From contig JABACO010000016.1 of NCBI GenBank assembly GCA_013339895.1, forward strand, positions 8,397,509 through 8,461,508: 64,000 nt of DNA, given 5' to 3'. The notes below the pieces were generated by a model that was given only the letters and a program-made list of their open reading frames with translations, was not told the origin of the DNA and did no database searches. Numbering within the stretch: the first letter of the stretch is position 1; each line of letters starts with the position of its first letter. Below are positions 35,630 to 48,425 of the stretch, in pieces. This DNA is from Ephydatia muelleri. Taxonomy: Eukaryota > Porifera > Demospongiae > Spongillida > Spongillidae. Both the position numbers and the translations under genes were made by a program.

Positions 35630-37690
35630 AACTATAAATGGCACCAATTGCCTGTGTGTGTATGTGATGTGTGCCTCTGTGTGAGATGTGTGCCACTGTG
35701 TATGTGTGCCTGTGTGTTGATGTGTGCCTCTGTGTCAATGTATGCCTCTGTGTAATATGTAGTCTTAGTGATGAGTGCCTCTGTGTGATATGCGCCTCTG
35801 TTTATGATACATGTGTCCCTGTGTGTAATGTGTGCCAATAAGTGTAGCCTGTGTGTGATGTACACATGCCTCTGTGTGATGTGTTCCTGTGTGTGATTTT
35901 GTGATGTACCTGTGCCTCTGTGTGATGTGTCCCTCTGTGTTATGTGTGCCTAGGCTCTGTGCGTGATGTATGCCTCTGAGTAATGTGCACTTGCCTCTGT
36001 GTGATGTGTTGCTGTGTGTGATGAGTGCCTGTGTGTGATGTTTGCCTCTCTGTAATGTGTAGCCTTAGTGATGAGTGCCTGTGTGATGTGTTCCTCTGTT
36101 TATGGTGTGTCCTTGTGTGTGATGTGTGCCAATGTGTAACTTGTGTGTGATGTGTGCTTGTGTGTAATGTGTAACCTTAGTGATGGGTGCCTGTGTGTGA
36201 TGTGTAGCTGTGTGTGATGTGTGCCTCTGTGTGTGATGTGTGCCTCTGTGTGTGATGTGTGCCTGTGTGTGTGATGTGTGCCTGTGTGTGATGTGTGCCT
36301 ATGTGATGTGTGCCTGTGCCTGTGTGAGATGTGTGATGTGTGATGTGTGATGTGTGCCTATGTGTGATGTGTGCCTGTGTGTGATGTGGCTGTGTGTGAT
36401 GTATGCCTGCGTGTGATGTGTGCCTGTGTGTGATATACACATGCCTCTGTGTGATGTGTGCCTCTGTGATGTGTGCTTATGTGTGATGTGTGCCTGTGTG
36501 TAATGTGTGCCAATATGTGTAACCTGTGTGTGATGTGTGCCTATGTGTGATGTGTGCCTGTAGCCTTAGTGATGTATGCCTATATGTGATGTGTGTCTGT
36601 GTGTGGTGTGTGGCTGTGTGCTATGTGTGTCTGTGTGCATACCTCTGTGTGATGTGTGCCTGTCTGTGTGTGCCAATATGTGTAACTTGTGTGTGCCTGT
36701 GTGATGTGTGCATGTGTGTGATGTGTGCCTCTGTGTGATATGTAGCCTTAGTGATGAGTGTCTAGGTGTGATGTGTGTCTGTGTGACATGTGCCTGTGTG
36801 ATGTGTGCCTGTGTGATGTGTGCCTGTGTGATGTGTGCCTGTGTGATGTGTGCCTGTGTGATGTGTGCCTGTGTGATGTGTGCCTGTGTGATGTGTGCCT
36901 GTGTGATGTGTGCCTGTGTGATGTGTGCCTGTGTGATGTGTGCCTGTGTGATGTGTGCCTGTGTGATGTGTGCCTGTGTGATGTGTGCCTGTGTGATGTG
37001 TGCCTGTGTGTTGTGTGCCTGTGTGATATGTGCCTCTGTGTGTGCCTGTGTGATGTGTCATTTGTGCTTGTGCATGATGTATGCCTGTGTGTGATGTGTG
37101 CCTGTTTGTGTGATGTGTGCCTGTGTGTGATGTGTGTCTGTGTGATGTGTACCTGTGTGATGGTGCTTCTGTGTTATGTGTGCCTGTGTGATGTGTGCCT
37201 CTGTGTGTGATGTGTGCCTGTGTGATGTGTGATGTGTGCCTATGTGTGATGTGTGCCTCTTTATTATGTGTGCCTTTGTGATTCTGTGTGTCATTTGTGC
37301 CTATGTGTGATGTATGCCTGTGTGTAATGTGTGCCTGTTTGTGTGATGTGTGCCTGTGTGTGATGTGTGCCTGTGTGTGATGTGTGTCTGTTGATGTGTG
37401 CCTGTGTGATGTGTGCCTGTTGGTGTGATGTGTGTCTGTGTGTGTTTATAGCCTTAGTGATGAGTGCCTCTGTGATATGTGCCTCTGTGTGATGTGTACC
37501 TGTGTGATGTGTACCTGTGTGATGGTGCCTCTGTGGTATGTATCCTGTGTGATGTGTGCCTCTGTGTGTGATGTGTGCCTCTGTGTGATGTGTGCCTATG
37601 TGTGATGTGTGCCTATGTGTGATGTATGCCTTGTGTGATGTGTGCCTGTGTGTGATGTGTGCCTGTTTGTGTGACGTGTGTGTGGCTGTG
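35630..37690. repeat. TGTG-rich minisatellite with a perfect 15-bp core
   Basis: About 2 kb of variant gatgtgtgcctgtgt units. The stretch 36,788-37,015 is an almost perfect array of tgtgatgtgtgcctg, 15 bases, about 15 copies. All His/Thr or Cys/Val repeat frames on both strands are translations of the repeat. Confidence 0.95.
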
Positions 37691-38044
37691 TGCAACATTA
37701 TAGAAGTACTTCGTTCATTCTTTACATGTGTAGGGATAAAGGATTATGTCTTCCATCCTCACTCAAACTAAAACTGATTCCATGTACATGTTGTATGTTC
37801 TGCATTCTTGTATTGGACCTTAATGAATCAATTTCAAGGCTGATAAAAGATTTAAATCGCACATACATGTACTGGACTGTTACCTCATTGCCATGGCAAC
37901 ACATCGCATACCAATAACAAGCGGTATAAGCTCGCTAATTGCAATTGATTGACAGTTGCTGGTTAATTCAACTATAACTGTCCCTTGACCAATCCACGTG
38001 ACTATTAATAATAGGTTTTTGGCGGGGAAACAGTGGTGTAGCCG
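37690..38044. promoter_or_regulatory. possible promoter region of the 38-kb candidate gene
   Basis: Non-repetitive sequence ahead of the ATG at 38,045. It includes tttttggcggggaaac (about 38,014-38,029), similar to an E2F-type site. No TATA box is obvious at a fitting distance. Weak support. Confidence 0.2.
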
Positions 38045-38650
38045 ATGGATGTTACCTATTTTATCGCAACCTATTTTGGCGCCAAAGTACAACGTGCATC
38101 AGCGCAGCAAAGAGCACGATATGGTAAGCGTTTCGCTATCGGCCTTTGTCCTCCTCTATAGCAACTTTCAGGTTCAAAGATTGGCGTGGAACTTATGGAT
38201 CCGAATAAACTTGTTGATTCGCCACATACTGACATGAGTGCTGCGTAAGTGCCATTTTTGGGGGTGTCGAAGATATCACAACCACTTTTCTTCCATCTAC
38301 AGGAATAGGTTGTAACGCATATTAGTAGGTGTAACGTATTATTGGTACGTTATTTAATTGGTTTTTCCTCTACCCAGCCACCTTTATTTATTTTGGCTTT
38401 GGAACGCAATGAGGTATGTACAAGGGTCACTTTTTTTCTCATCTGTGACTTTTTACACAAGATGAACGTTTGATGACGTGGTGGCTCCACGTTTGTGCCA
38501 GTGTCATCGCGCGCAGATTGTCAATACCGGTGCAAATGTGTAAGCAAGTACTTCTGTGGTTCATGCATTCATGATTGATGCTATACATAATTATCTATCA
38601 ACAGAACGGAATCCGGCTTTTTGCCTAATGTGGAGACCAAGCACAACTGA
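38045..38650 (+). CDS. small four-exon candidate gene, unrecognised
   Basis: Reading ATG 38,045-38,123, then exon 38,172-38,244 (acceptor tttcag, donor gtaagt), a 21-base exon 38,517-38,537 and a last exon 38,605-38,650 ending in TGA keeps one open frame of about 72 residues (start MDVTYFIATYFGAKVQ). The first intron is 48 bases. The first two exons have consensus splice sites; the 21-base exon and its donor are weaker. An alternative third exon at about 38,379 would stop soon. No family recognised. Confidence 0.3.
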
Positions 38651-40555
38651 CACTTGCTCTTCCTTTTTATATGCATTTGTATTTGTATATGGTTTTTTGA
38701 TAGACTAACCCTGAGAAAAGTGAATGGGATGGTGCGCGTATACGATAAAGCTGCATGGATAGAAAGTAGAAGCGGTACCGCTGTAGTACCGGTAGCCAGA
38801 AATCCAACCTTACGTACTGACGGTACGATGCGGTAAAAAGCGAACCGCCTTTAAACCGTGGATTTCCCGGACTGACGGATTATAACGTTTAAAGACGTGA
38901 CAGAGCGACGGAGGGGAAGGACGTTGCCGTCCACTCTCCGTCCACAGACGGACCGTTGGTATTGATATCAACGGTATCCGCCTACATCTGAGTGACGGGT
39001 AAGGTCACGTGATGAGACGTTACAGTCTCAATGTAATGGTTTCGCTGTGTTGGGGTTTGTCTATACATAGAACCAATTGCACTATTGACCCTTCGTGTCA
39101 ATCCTAATGGACCTTCGGTATCTATCCATGCTATAGCGATCTTATGGTATCATCTGGCAGTATCCGATAGAGGGATAAAACACTCCTAGTATATAGAGGT
39201 GACTCGCTTATATATTATAATAGTATTAGAGGGGTTTTTCGCCGATGGTGTAGTAATCATGTTCTCATTGCATACCCTATAGTGATAAAGAGTCAATAAG
39301 TTTTATTAGTCTACATTGATAGCGCAAAATGAGCACTAGGTAGAGGCCTTGTAGTGACGCCATAGTCCTGAAATATGCCCCTTATTGTCGACTATGTAGA
39401 GGTATCTAAAGCGATAATAAAGACTGCCATACTACACTCCATCTATAGAGCTAATCAATTATGGTGGAGTCAGACCGCTATTATATCACTACTGTCCAAC
39501 TTCCCATATTTTTCATCTTCAAACATAAAAAGTCCCATTTCTTGTCATTATTGTTTTACTTACTCACGTAAGATATAAAGCTATCAGTGTAATTTTTTGG
39601 AGCTTTGCCCAAGAGATATCTTAGTCTCTGCTCTAGTGATTTGAAAAACTTCATTGGTACCAAAGATTTGACTTGTGAAGCTCTAGCTCTTTGTAATAGT
39701 TACCAATGTATAAGTAATCTGGCGTAGCATACCCTCCGCAAAAAAACGTGCTGTGCTACGCCAGACAGTGTGTATATGTGTCTCGTTTTTGCTGCACCAT
39801 GGCCACTCATCAAACGTTGAAACTGGTTGATAATTCTGTTAACTGCAAGATTCCGGCTGGCTGGCATCTGCAGATCTATTACGGACTTCTAACACACCAT
39901 GTACTATAGGCCTACTTCGTACATATAAGTACAGAGCACTGTTCGCAATTCTTGTTGCGTGCGAATCGGTGAATTACATGCACCAAAGATATATAGTATA
40001 GACTTTATTATCTATGACTACACGCAAAAGCTCGCTGTCAGGACAGCTCACAGAAAGGTCGAATTGTCTATTGTATGGGCTCAGGTTGCGTTGTTTAAAC
40101 TTACTATGGATGCAGACCTTACAGTTGTGGCTAGATAAGAGCAGTTTAGGTATACAGCAAATACAAAGGTAGACGAACCCGGCGGCAGGAATGGCGCACT
40201 TTTCGATATGTACACACACGAACATCAGTTTTGACATTGTGCACAGATGGAACGCTCAATTGGCCGAATTAACAGCACAGCGCACCTGGCTCGGTTTGCA
40301 AAAAATATCCACAACGACAGTTTTCAGGCTCTCAAATGTTTAGCATGTTATCAGAAATTGTAGGGTAGTGTACCCGTAGTAAAGTTTACGTTACACTAAA
40401 ACCATCTTGACCACTGCTGATGTAATCTGGGGTCGGTTCTCTATAGGCTTAGTCACTTCTCCAAGGTGTCTTCTCAACAGCCTCTCTCCTCTCCTAACCA
40501 TGCACAGTATACTTCCAATAGTCAAACACAAATGCACATCGCTTGTGAACACCCC
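38651..40555. other. unassigned stretch
   Basis: No supported gene. There is CG-rich sequence with short palindromes (38,780-39,010; gagacgttacagtctc near 39,024), AT-rich sequence to 39,720, and a short inverted repeat ctggcgtagcata ... gtgctacgccag (39,718-39,765). Open frames are short and resemble nothing known. Confidence 0.5.
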
Positions 40556-40556
40556 A

Positions 40557-42217
40557 CCCAGGGCCGGCGCCGCAGGTCCGGTTGCACGGTTTTAACCGGA
40601 CCACTTTTTATAACTGAGGCCTTTTTAAATTACATCATTGTATATTCTTGCATACGTCACTTCGCGTGCGCGCGCAATCCGTTATGCGTTAATTAGTACA
40701 TGAACATGCTATTACTTTACACATGATCAGATGTGGCGACCAAAGTCTAATCTGTTACATCTATATCAGCATGTTATTAGCTATACATGTATAATAAAGT
40801 TAACAGCATTTAGTAGCTACTGTTGTCAATGTGCGAGATTCGATTCCCAGCTTACCTGATGAGCCCCACCATCCTAAATCCTTTGCTTTTCCGAAGCGAA
40901 GCTTTGGAAAGACAAAACCTGTTTTTTGCTCAGCAAAGAGCCAGTGGTTCGATACTCCATTACGATGAAGGACAAGATGTGATGTTCTGCCACACTTGTG
41001 TCACTGCCTTTAAGCTGGGCAGAATTAAGTCAAGTAAAAACGCTGCAACTGCATTTGTAAGTTTATACGCGAGCAAGCAATATGGTCATGCTTAGTGAGT
41101 GACAAATGTTTTTGTGTCTCAGGTAACTTCAGGATTTTGTAACTAGAAAGATGCCACTGTTGCTTTCAGTACGCATTTCCAGTCCAAGTCTCACATCGAA
41201 GCAGTTGAAGCCGTCATTACACTTCCGAAACAAACAAAGGATGTTGGCGCGCAGCTTAGTATTGCTCACAAAGCAGAGAAGGAGGAGGCAAGGGACATGT
41301 TGCAGATTATTCTGTCAAGTGTTCGCTTCTTGCCAGGCAAGGACTGGCCCTTCGTGGTGATGGCAGTGATGTGTCCTCTAACCTCACTCAGCTTCTTCAT
41401 GTGAGAGCTGAAGGCAATCCAAATGCTACAGTGGATTACCAAAAAGGCTTGCAAACATATGCATCATGATAATCAAAATGAAATGCTAGAGCTTATGGCT
41501 CATCAAGTGCTGAGAAGAATTCTTGATGATACACACACCTCTCCTTTCCTTGCTGTGAGGTAGATGAAACCAGGGATCAATCTAACAAGGAGCAGCTGAC
41601 CTTAGTTCTGAGATGGGTTAGTGATGACTTCACTGTTTCAGAAGAGTTTGTAGGGCTATACTACCTGTCAGTGATAGATGCTCAGAGCATTGTGGATGCC
41701 ATAAACGATGCTTTTTTGCGGTTCCAGATACCTTTCACAAAGCTTCGTGGTCAGTGCTATGATGGATGTAGCACCATGGCTGGAGCAAGAGCTGGTGTAG
41801 CTGTAAAGATCCAGGAATTGGAGCCTCGAGCTGTGTTCACACATCATGCACTCAACCTAGCTGTTAATGATACAATAACAAAGGTACCTAAAATGAAGGA
41901 CTGTCTGGACACCTGTTACGAAATAGTGAAGCTGATTAAGTTTTCACCAAAACGAGAGGCCATGTTATCTCAACTTAAAGAATAGATGGGTAGTGATACC
42001 CCAGGAGTTAGAACCCTTTGCCCAACAAGGTGGACTGTTCGTGCTGAATCACTATATAGTATTCTTGCCAACTATGACCACATTCTGCTGCTGTGGGAGA
42101 CTGGGGTGCATGAAACATCTAACACAGAGATGAAGGCAAGGATTCTGGGGGTGCGGAGTCAAATGCAGTCCTTCAACTTTCTTTTCTGCATTGTCTTGTC
42201 TGAGATGAGCAGTATCT
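40557..42217 (+). pseudogene. hAT-superfamily transposase (TTF zinc finger + DUF4371), decayed
   Basis: A likely left end, cagggccggcgccgcaggtc at about 40,559, lies 270 bases upstream. The frame from 40,823 carries a TTF-type zinc-finger start (VMFCHTCVTAF near 40,980). Broken frames then give FSTHFQSKSHIEAV (about 41,170), DETRDQSNKEQL (about 41,565), LRGQCYDGCSTMAGA (about 41,745), HHALNLAVND (about 41,845), LIKFSPKR (about 41,935) and RTLCPTRWTVRAESL (about 42,010-42,050), the usual order of DUF4371 hAT proteins. Several frameshifts and stops. The reading breaks at about 42,210, where 164-bp satellite monomers begin, and the hAT dimerisation region and right end are not seen. hAT transposases cut and paste DNA with 8-bp target duplications. 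Confidence 0.8.
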
Positions 42218-42560
42218 AATTTACTCAATGCATGTGGGTGCAATGACGACATAGCCACGGTCCTCAGGTGGGAGGGGCCAGTGATATGAGCTGGATCTTA
42301 CCATGTCAGGTAGCCTCTGGGTGAGGTCTAGAATGCACAGCCTCACCAGTACCATGCTTCCCTGGTGATTAAGCAGTATCTAACTTACTCAATGTATGTG
42401 GGTGTAATGATGACATAGCCCCGGTCCTCAGGTGGGAGGGGCCAATGACATGAGCCGGATATTACCAAGTCAGGTAGCCTCTGGGTGAGGTCCAGAATGC
42501 ACAGCCTCACCAGTACCATGCTTCCCTGGTGATTAAGCAGTATCTAACTTACTCAATGTA
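42207..42560 (+). repeat. two satellite monomers (164 bp) fused to the hAT relic
   Basis: From gcagtatctaatttactcaa at about 42,210 come two monomers that match, including their private variants (gcatgtgggtgcaatg, catagccccggtcc, gagccggatatt), the consecutive monomers at about 50,336-50,690 of the main array. The block ends at about 42,560, where unrelated sequence begins. Confidence 0.9.
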
Positions 42561-42926
42561 TGTGTAAATACATGGAAAATACTTTACTCTTGAGCTGATC
42601 CATTCTCCACTTATCAATGATATTAAATTACATTTCTCTAGCTGAAAACTGGAGTGTGGTATTTGCTCCTTTTGTCCTAAGCTGAAAGAAAGTTGTTGTT
42701 CATTGTATACATTAATTTAATAAATCAACCTCAGCAACAATTTCCATTGGTAAACCAGAATACTCCTGAATTGAAGTATTCCATTATGCAACCCTTCAAA
42801 TATGTAACAGCAACACACATGCCACTTACCAGAGTGTGGAACTTCTGCAAATACATTGGAGGTGGATTGGAATTGCATCTATCCAGGAATGTCTGCAAAT
42901 CAATCAATGCATTGATGTGATGCGAC

Positions 42927-45900
42927 TCAAACATGCATGCCAACACCTACGGATGTCATAGAAGTTGTATAGATTGCCAATGATACATTCTCCTAAAATT
43001 GAACACAATATAAATGTCATAATTTGCTTACATTCTTTACCTTCACTTCGTTTGAGCAATTGTAATCAGGAAGTGAAATCAAACTGACTTCTATATCATT
43101 ATAATGAATCCACGCGTTCCTGCTCCGCACAATGCATGTGTCTGAAAGAAGTTATCTTAATAAGTGATTTATTGTATTCTTCAAGGATTACAATGTCCTT
43201 CATTAGCACTTTTTCCGTGATGAAGCTAAATAAATAAATGAATAAATATCATTACTGTAATGTACGGATACAAACTTACCACTAAGGCACTTAGTTCATA
43301 GACACTATTGACACTGGAACACGGATGAGTCAGTTGGTATGATCTGTAATACAAATAAGTCTTTTGTGTTCAATGGCAATTGTCATGCAAACCTTGGAAC
43401 TTCAATTCTGGTTTTTAGCTTTCTGTATGTGTTATCGGCTGATACTCTTGAGCAATGAATAATTAGGATAGATGGAAATGATAATTCTCTCTGCTGAACT
43501 AATAAACGTTGGTTGCAACCTTCACAGAATCTATAGTGTAAATGGCATTTTTTAAAATGTTGAACTACAGTAACACATCTAACACTTGTGGTCCTTCCAT
43601 TTCAGAGAGTCTGCCATCTAGCCACTCCCTCATTAAATCAAAAACACTTCTTCCATGTGTTTGGTTAACACCAGATGGGATCACAGTGAAAGCATTGATT
43701 TCACTCACATTCTATTTTGTTATATTGTGGTCAAGGCAGGCACTGGTTACAACAAAAGAAAAATGCACCTTCGAACAGCACTGGGACTGCCTTGTAACGG
43801 ATGTGCAAATCTGCTGCTGGATTTTATGACAAATCTAGCAGTAGAGGGCATAAGTTGGTCATTTGATGTTTTGCCATGAAATGTTCATTAAACCTCTGTT
43901 TCCATAAACAATCTCTCTAACAATGCAGTGATTCCTTCGCAGCAGTCATTTTGAGCACCTCGAGTAAGACTGACCATTTCTGCACTGATTGCATCCTGAT
44001 GTTTGTTTTATCAGATAAATGTATTGCATTCTAACCATTGTGACATAATCTTACTGCAAGGTTTGCAGGATCACAGGGATGATTCACCATTCCTTCCAAA
44101 TCATTGCAAATGCTGACAAATGCTTCAAGTAGTGATGCCTTACTCAATGACATCATTGCTGTATGATTATAGGTAATCATAACTATGGTGCATGACACAA
44201 AATACAAAGTAAGAAAGTTACCACATACCTTTCATCATCGTGTACAGTGGTGTTGTAAACAAGGCTTGTATGGCAGCATTCAGCCAGCATATGTTTGATG
44301 AATTTTCCAGTCCTTTGTTCTGTTTTCGTGCAACTTCTATGATGGCCCCTATTTCTTCCTGAGAAAGAAAAAGGTGCCATAATAGAAGTATGGGGTACTT
44401 GCCAGACTTATATAGCATCTATTTTTGAACAACAACTTGCAGCTATGTTGAGTAGAGCTGCAATGCTCAACATGACTGCAAGTTCCTTAGCCCCTACATT
44501 TGCAGCAGTTCTAAGTGTTGTAGAAGCAGCCTTATGACTTCTTTCAATAAAGGGATAAATGGCATGTAAATTGAAATCCACCTTAAATCAATAATGCACC
44601 CTTGTGCCCTTACTTGTGGTCAAGGAGTGTATCCATACACTCAGCAAAACAATCATCCACTCCTACTGCCTTGGTTACTTCTCTATAATTTTATTGTTAC
44701 TGATTTAACCTTACTAAACCAAATGTTTTAAAATGTAACAACCTTGTTGTTGTGTTGGTAGTTACTTTCTTGCTTTGTTCATTGCTGCAATTGATACATT
44801 CTATTGATGAATATATGGTGCCACAGTAAGATCGTTATTCAACATACATCTGATTCTTATGAGAGAATGGTTTAGGTGGCTTCTGTTGAAAATATCCAAT
44901 AGAATTGTTGATGGCGTCATTGTTGACTTTTCTCTTTGACCATTTTTCACAAATTTGGCGAGAACCTTTTTTGGACTCGGATGTCTATAACATAAAAAAA
45001 GCAATTCATATGAAAAATAAACAAAATACATTTATAGACACCTTCAGCCTTTTTCTTGAGGACTTATGTAGGTCATCATAAAATTGCCGCTGTCTTCCCA
45101 ATATTACTGGATAGTGATTGCGAATAAATACATCTGGTCTCATGTGCATTTCTGTATGATCTATCCTCTTCAAGATGTAGTTCCATGCTTCTATTGTTCC
45201 TGCTGTTTTTGCACATATCCCTAGAAAGCTGACAAAGTGAACTTATTAAGAATAACATACTTAAATGGTAAATGTATAATACTTGTTTTCCATGTGATGC
45301 CTCCTGTTTATGGCGTTGAAGGTCCCCTACAATAGAACACCAATGTAAGTCATGTTCAAGATGCGTAATGTAGAATGTGCCTTACCAAGCATAAGTCCAC
45401 TCCAAAATGGAGCCATTGGAAACCAATTTTTCATTAATGCATCAAAGTATTCAGGCTTATAGTACTTGATTATAGTACTACCTCCATCAATGAGTACCAC
45501 CTTATCTGTTTTTCGGCTAAAGTAAGCTCCAAATGGATGATGAACAGGAAGATTGAAGTCATGATCAACAACAGCATCAGGTTGTTCAGCCTCGTCTTGA
45601 AAGCATAGCTGGTCTTCTCGAAAGGAATTGACCATACTGACTAAAGAATTATATGCCGTTACCATGCCATCTGTTTCCATCTTAGAGCAATACAATAACT
45701 TAAACAAACATACGATTTTGACAACTCGTCAAGGGTTGAACAGTTTACTGCAATGGAAAAGCAGTACATACTAAACCTGTATTGCTCATTTTGAAACCTG
45801 AATGGGAAATAACCAGTAATATTTATACTTGTAGTATAATGAAACGCACCACTTTTTGGTGTCCTTCTTGACTGAATTCATGACATGGCTGGTACAGGCA

Positions 45901-48425
45901 TGAGGCAAAATTTTTGAGAAGTCTTTGGGTTTACCTGAACCACTCACAATTCTGAAAGCTCTATGTAGGTAATCTCCAATTGATTCCATGCAGTACACTT
46001 GGAGAAAGCTGATCAGAAGCACTTGACTCCGGTCGATGATGACTTGACCAGGATTTATCAAATTACATGCACCGTACAATAAACTCTCAGCTCGTCTAAA
46101 ACTTTGCAGAAAAAAAGATATGGAAAGCACTGTGTGGTCCTCTGTAATTAGCTCTGCAACAGCAATTGGAGCCTTGCCATCAACAGGATGCTTTAAAACA
46201 ATTGCATAATAATAGACAGTAGGCTGTTTACCTATTTTCTTGGGTAAGGCAACTATTGTACCTGTTGCATCACAAAACAGTGGAGAGGATTTGGCTATCT
46301 CATGGTACAAACGAACTGAGGCCTCATTGTAACATATGGCACTGAATGGTGCAACATGAATATGCTGGATAAAGCCTTTAACAGATTTATTACTAGAAAC
46401 TGATTCCATTAAGAATTCAGTTTGAAGTATTAAGAGTGACATAATAAGATCCTTATCACATTGCATTGCCAGCCTTGCTTCTGATGATATTTTTCTGATT
46501 ACTGAACTTGAACACCCAACTCCATTTCTATTTCCTTATGCATACTGCTCAGAGCTAAGAGCTATCAGCCTTTGATGGTACTCTTTTGATGGTGCAGTGT
46601 GCGTCATTTGAAAATGTTTTTGAATGTCGTTCCTTACAGACAAACTAATATGTCGAGCTTTTGTTTCCCCTGTAACGTGCTGCGTAGATCCAGTGAACAT
46701 CACCTCAACAATGACACTATCTGCATGAATGTTTTGTTTAGTTATAGAAAGCCTTGCAGTTACTGGACATGAAGAAAAGGTGCAATAAGCATCTGCTCTG
46801 AAAATTGAACTAAACTGTTTCCTTGACTGGACTTGCTTCTTCCAGTGTCGCTTAAAAGCAAAACAGCAGCACTGGTTGATCTCAGATAGCCCATTTGCCA
46901 TTATGTGCACCCAAGACGGGTTAATAGTGTTACCTATGCAGATTGTATCCCACACTATCTTTGTGATTGAAAAAGAACCACGATGTAGTATGGATTTACA
47001 AAACATGTTGCTGGTTGGTAAGTCAGCAGATTGGGCAAGCAGTTCTGCTGTAATTCTACATACATCTGTTCGCTGAAACAAACAAAGCACTATTAAATAT
47101 TGTCACAAATTGTATAATATCTCCTATGTATTAACCTATTGCTTGTCATGTTCAGTACGAAATGAAGGCAAAGGTTATAAATAATAATTACTCTGCACAC
47201 TTACGTCATTTTACTAGTTATGGTAATATGATTAATTGAACTATGTTAGGATTGTTGTAAGCAGATATGTAATTGTATCAAATCCCTCATATATAAACAT
47301 ACTCTAAATGCGTAAGTCGGGGTATGGATAGTGAAATACATATGCATACACTGCACACCAGATATGACTATGCTTTTAGATCACTAGCTAATGAAATACG
47401 AGCACACTCACAATGCAAACCACACAAACTCATATAGAACCCTAAAAAATTCAAACCTGTTGAGAAGTTGGAATGCCTCTTGATTCACTTGATAATTCTG
47501 TAGCAGCAGTACATATGGAGTACATTATTCATGTAAAGCTGTTTATGCCTTCAATGTAGAAAGGATCCTCAATACACTCCTTACAGCAGGTAGGACATTT
47601 GTAAGTCTCAATAGATGATGCTTCTTCTGTACTAATACCTACACAGCTACCATGAAACCAGTCATTGCAATAATCACAACCAATCATGAATCTAGAATGA
47701 AATGCATAATGGTAGTTAAGCAATTTGTTACCGGCAATAATCTTACTTTGATGGATCATAAGGTTGTTGACATAAACAATACAGTTGTAATGATTCCATC
47801 TTCACTCCCTGTTACAAATCCATTCCACAGTATATAGTATGCATCAATACAAAGTACATAATTTCTGCACACCTTGTCATCTCTTCTCAGTGGCAATTCA
47901 CTTGTTGATTCAGCCTGATAGAAATTCACAAAGTAATAAGTTAGACCAACATTACATTATCATGCGAACAGTGCCATGCTGTATCAATGTATCCTCTTTT
48001 TCACATGCTTGAAGTGCATCTGTTCTATCACCCTCCTCTTCAGGCACTCTGATAATCCCTTCTTCAACTTCATCAACATCATTGGTCTCAGGCCCAGGAA
48101 CTATTTCATCTCCCTCCAATGGAATGGTAACCGTACTGTCATTAAGCTCACCTAAAGGGGGGCAAAAAACAAACATCAGTTAGTGCAGATTGGTAAACAC
48201 CACATTACCTAGCAATGTGTGCAGATTGCCTCTGTTACTTCTCCAGTATTTGTACACAGCCAGTACATACTTGTCTGATGGCCTGCTACAGCCAGAGAGA
48301 GATACAGCTACTAAAAACCAGTACCCACATGGAGCTTTCCTTGAGGCCTCAAGAGGGGGCTGGCCTCTATCGATAAGGACAGCTACAAAACGTGCAGGAT
48401 CAATGTTGTATTTTGTCCTTCCCTG
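42927..48425 (-). CDS. PHD finger + transposase-like core + USP (C19) deubiquitinase-like protein, about 20 exons
   Basis: Exons read right to left. 48,425-48,207 opens mid-frame ([13 protein letters not shown]), so the start is further up. Next is an acidic exon 48,155-47,955. PHD finger: 47,808-47,747 ([12 protein letters not shown]) and 47,691-47,585 ([21 protein letters not shown]), of H3K4me3-reader type. Core: 47,076-46,550, 46,487-45,855 ([28 protein letters not shown]) and 45,681-45,384 ([14 protein letters not shown]), resembling MULE/DDE transposases. USP: 44,358-44,229 ([18 protein letters not shown], catalytic Cys), about 44,160-44,055, 43,995-43,894 ([10 protein letters not shown]), 43,530-43,393 ([17 protein letters not shown]), 43,225-43,192 plus 43,141-43,041 ([12 protein letters not shown] across the splice, then WIHYND), stop 42,927. 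The join after the PHD finger gives a stop in my model, so one junction is wrong or damaged. Confidence 0.7.

Noticed and set aside
35514..35738. Kinase-like YSYGVLAVKI on the minus strand
   Set aside because: Only about ten residues resemble a kinase helix, and the + strand reading with splice sites is better supported.
35632..37698. His/Thr and Cys/Asp-rich repeat proteins
   Set aside because: Translations of the 15-bp minisatellite, open in several frames because the period is a multiple of three.
35020..39060. A 4-kb element bounded by cacagcgaaacc inverted repeats (35,037 and about 39,040)
   Set aside because: Only about 12 bases match; no longer TIR or target duplication was found.
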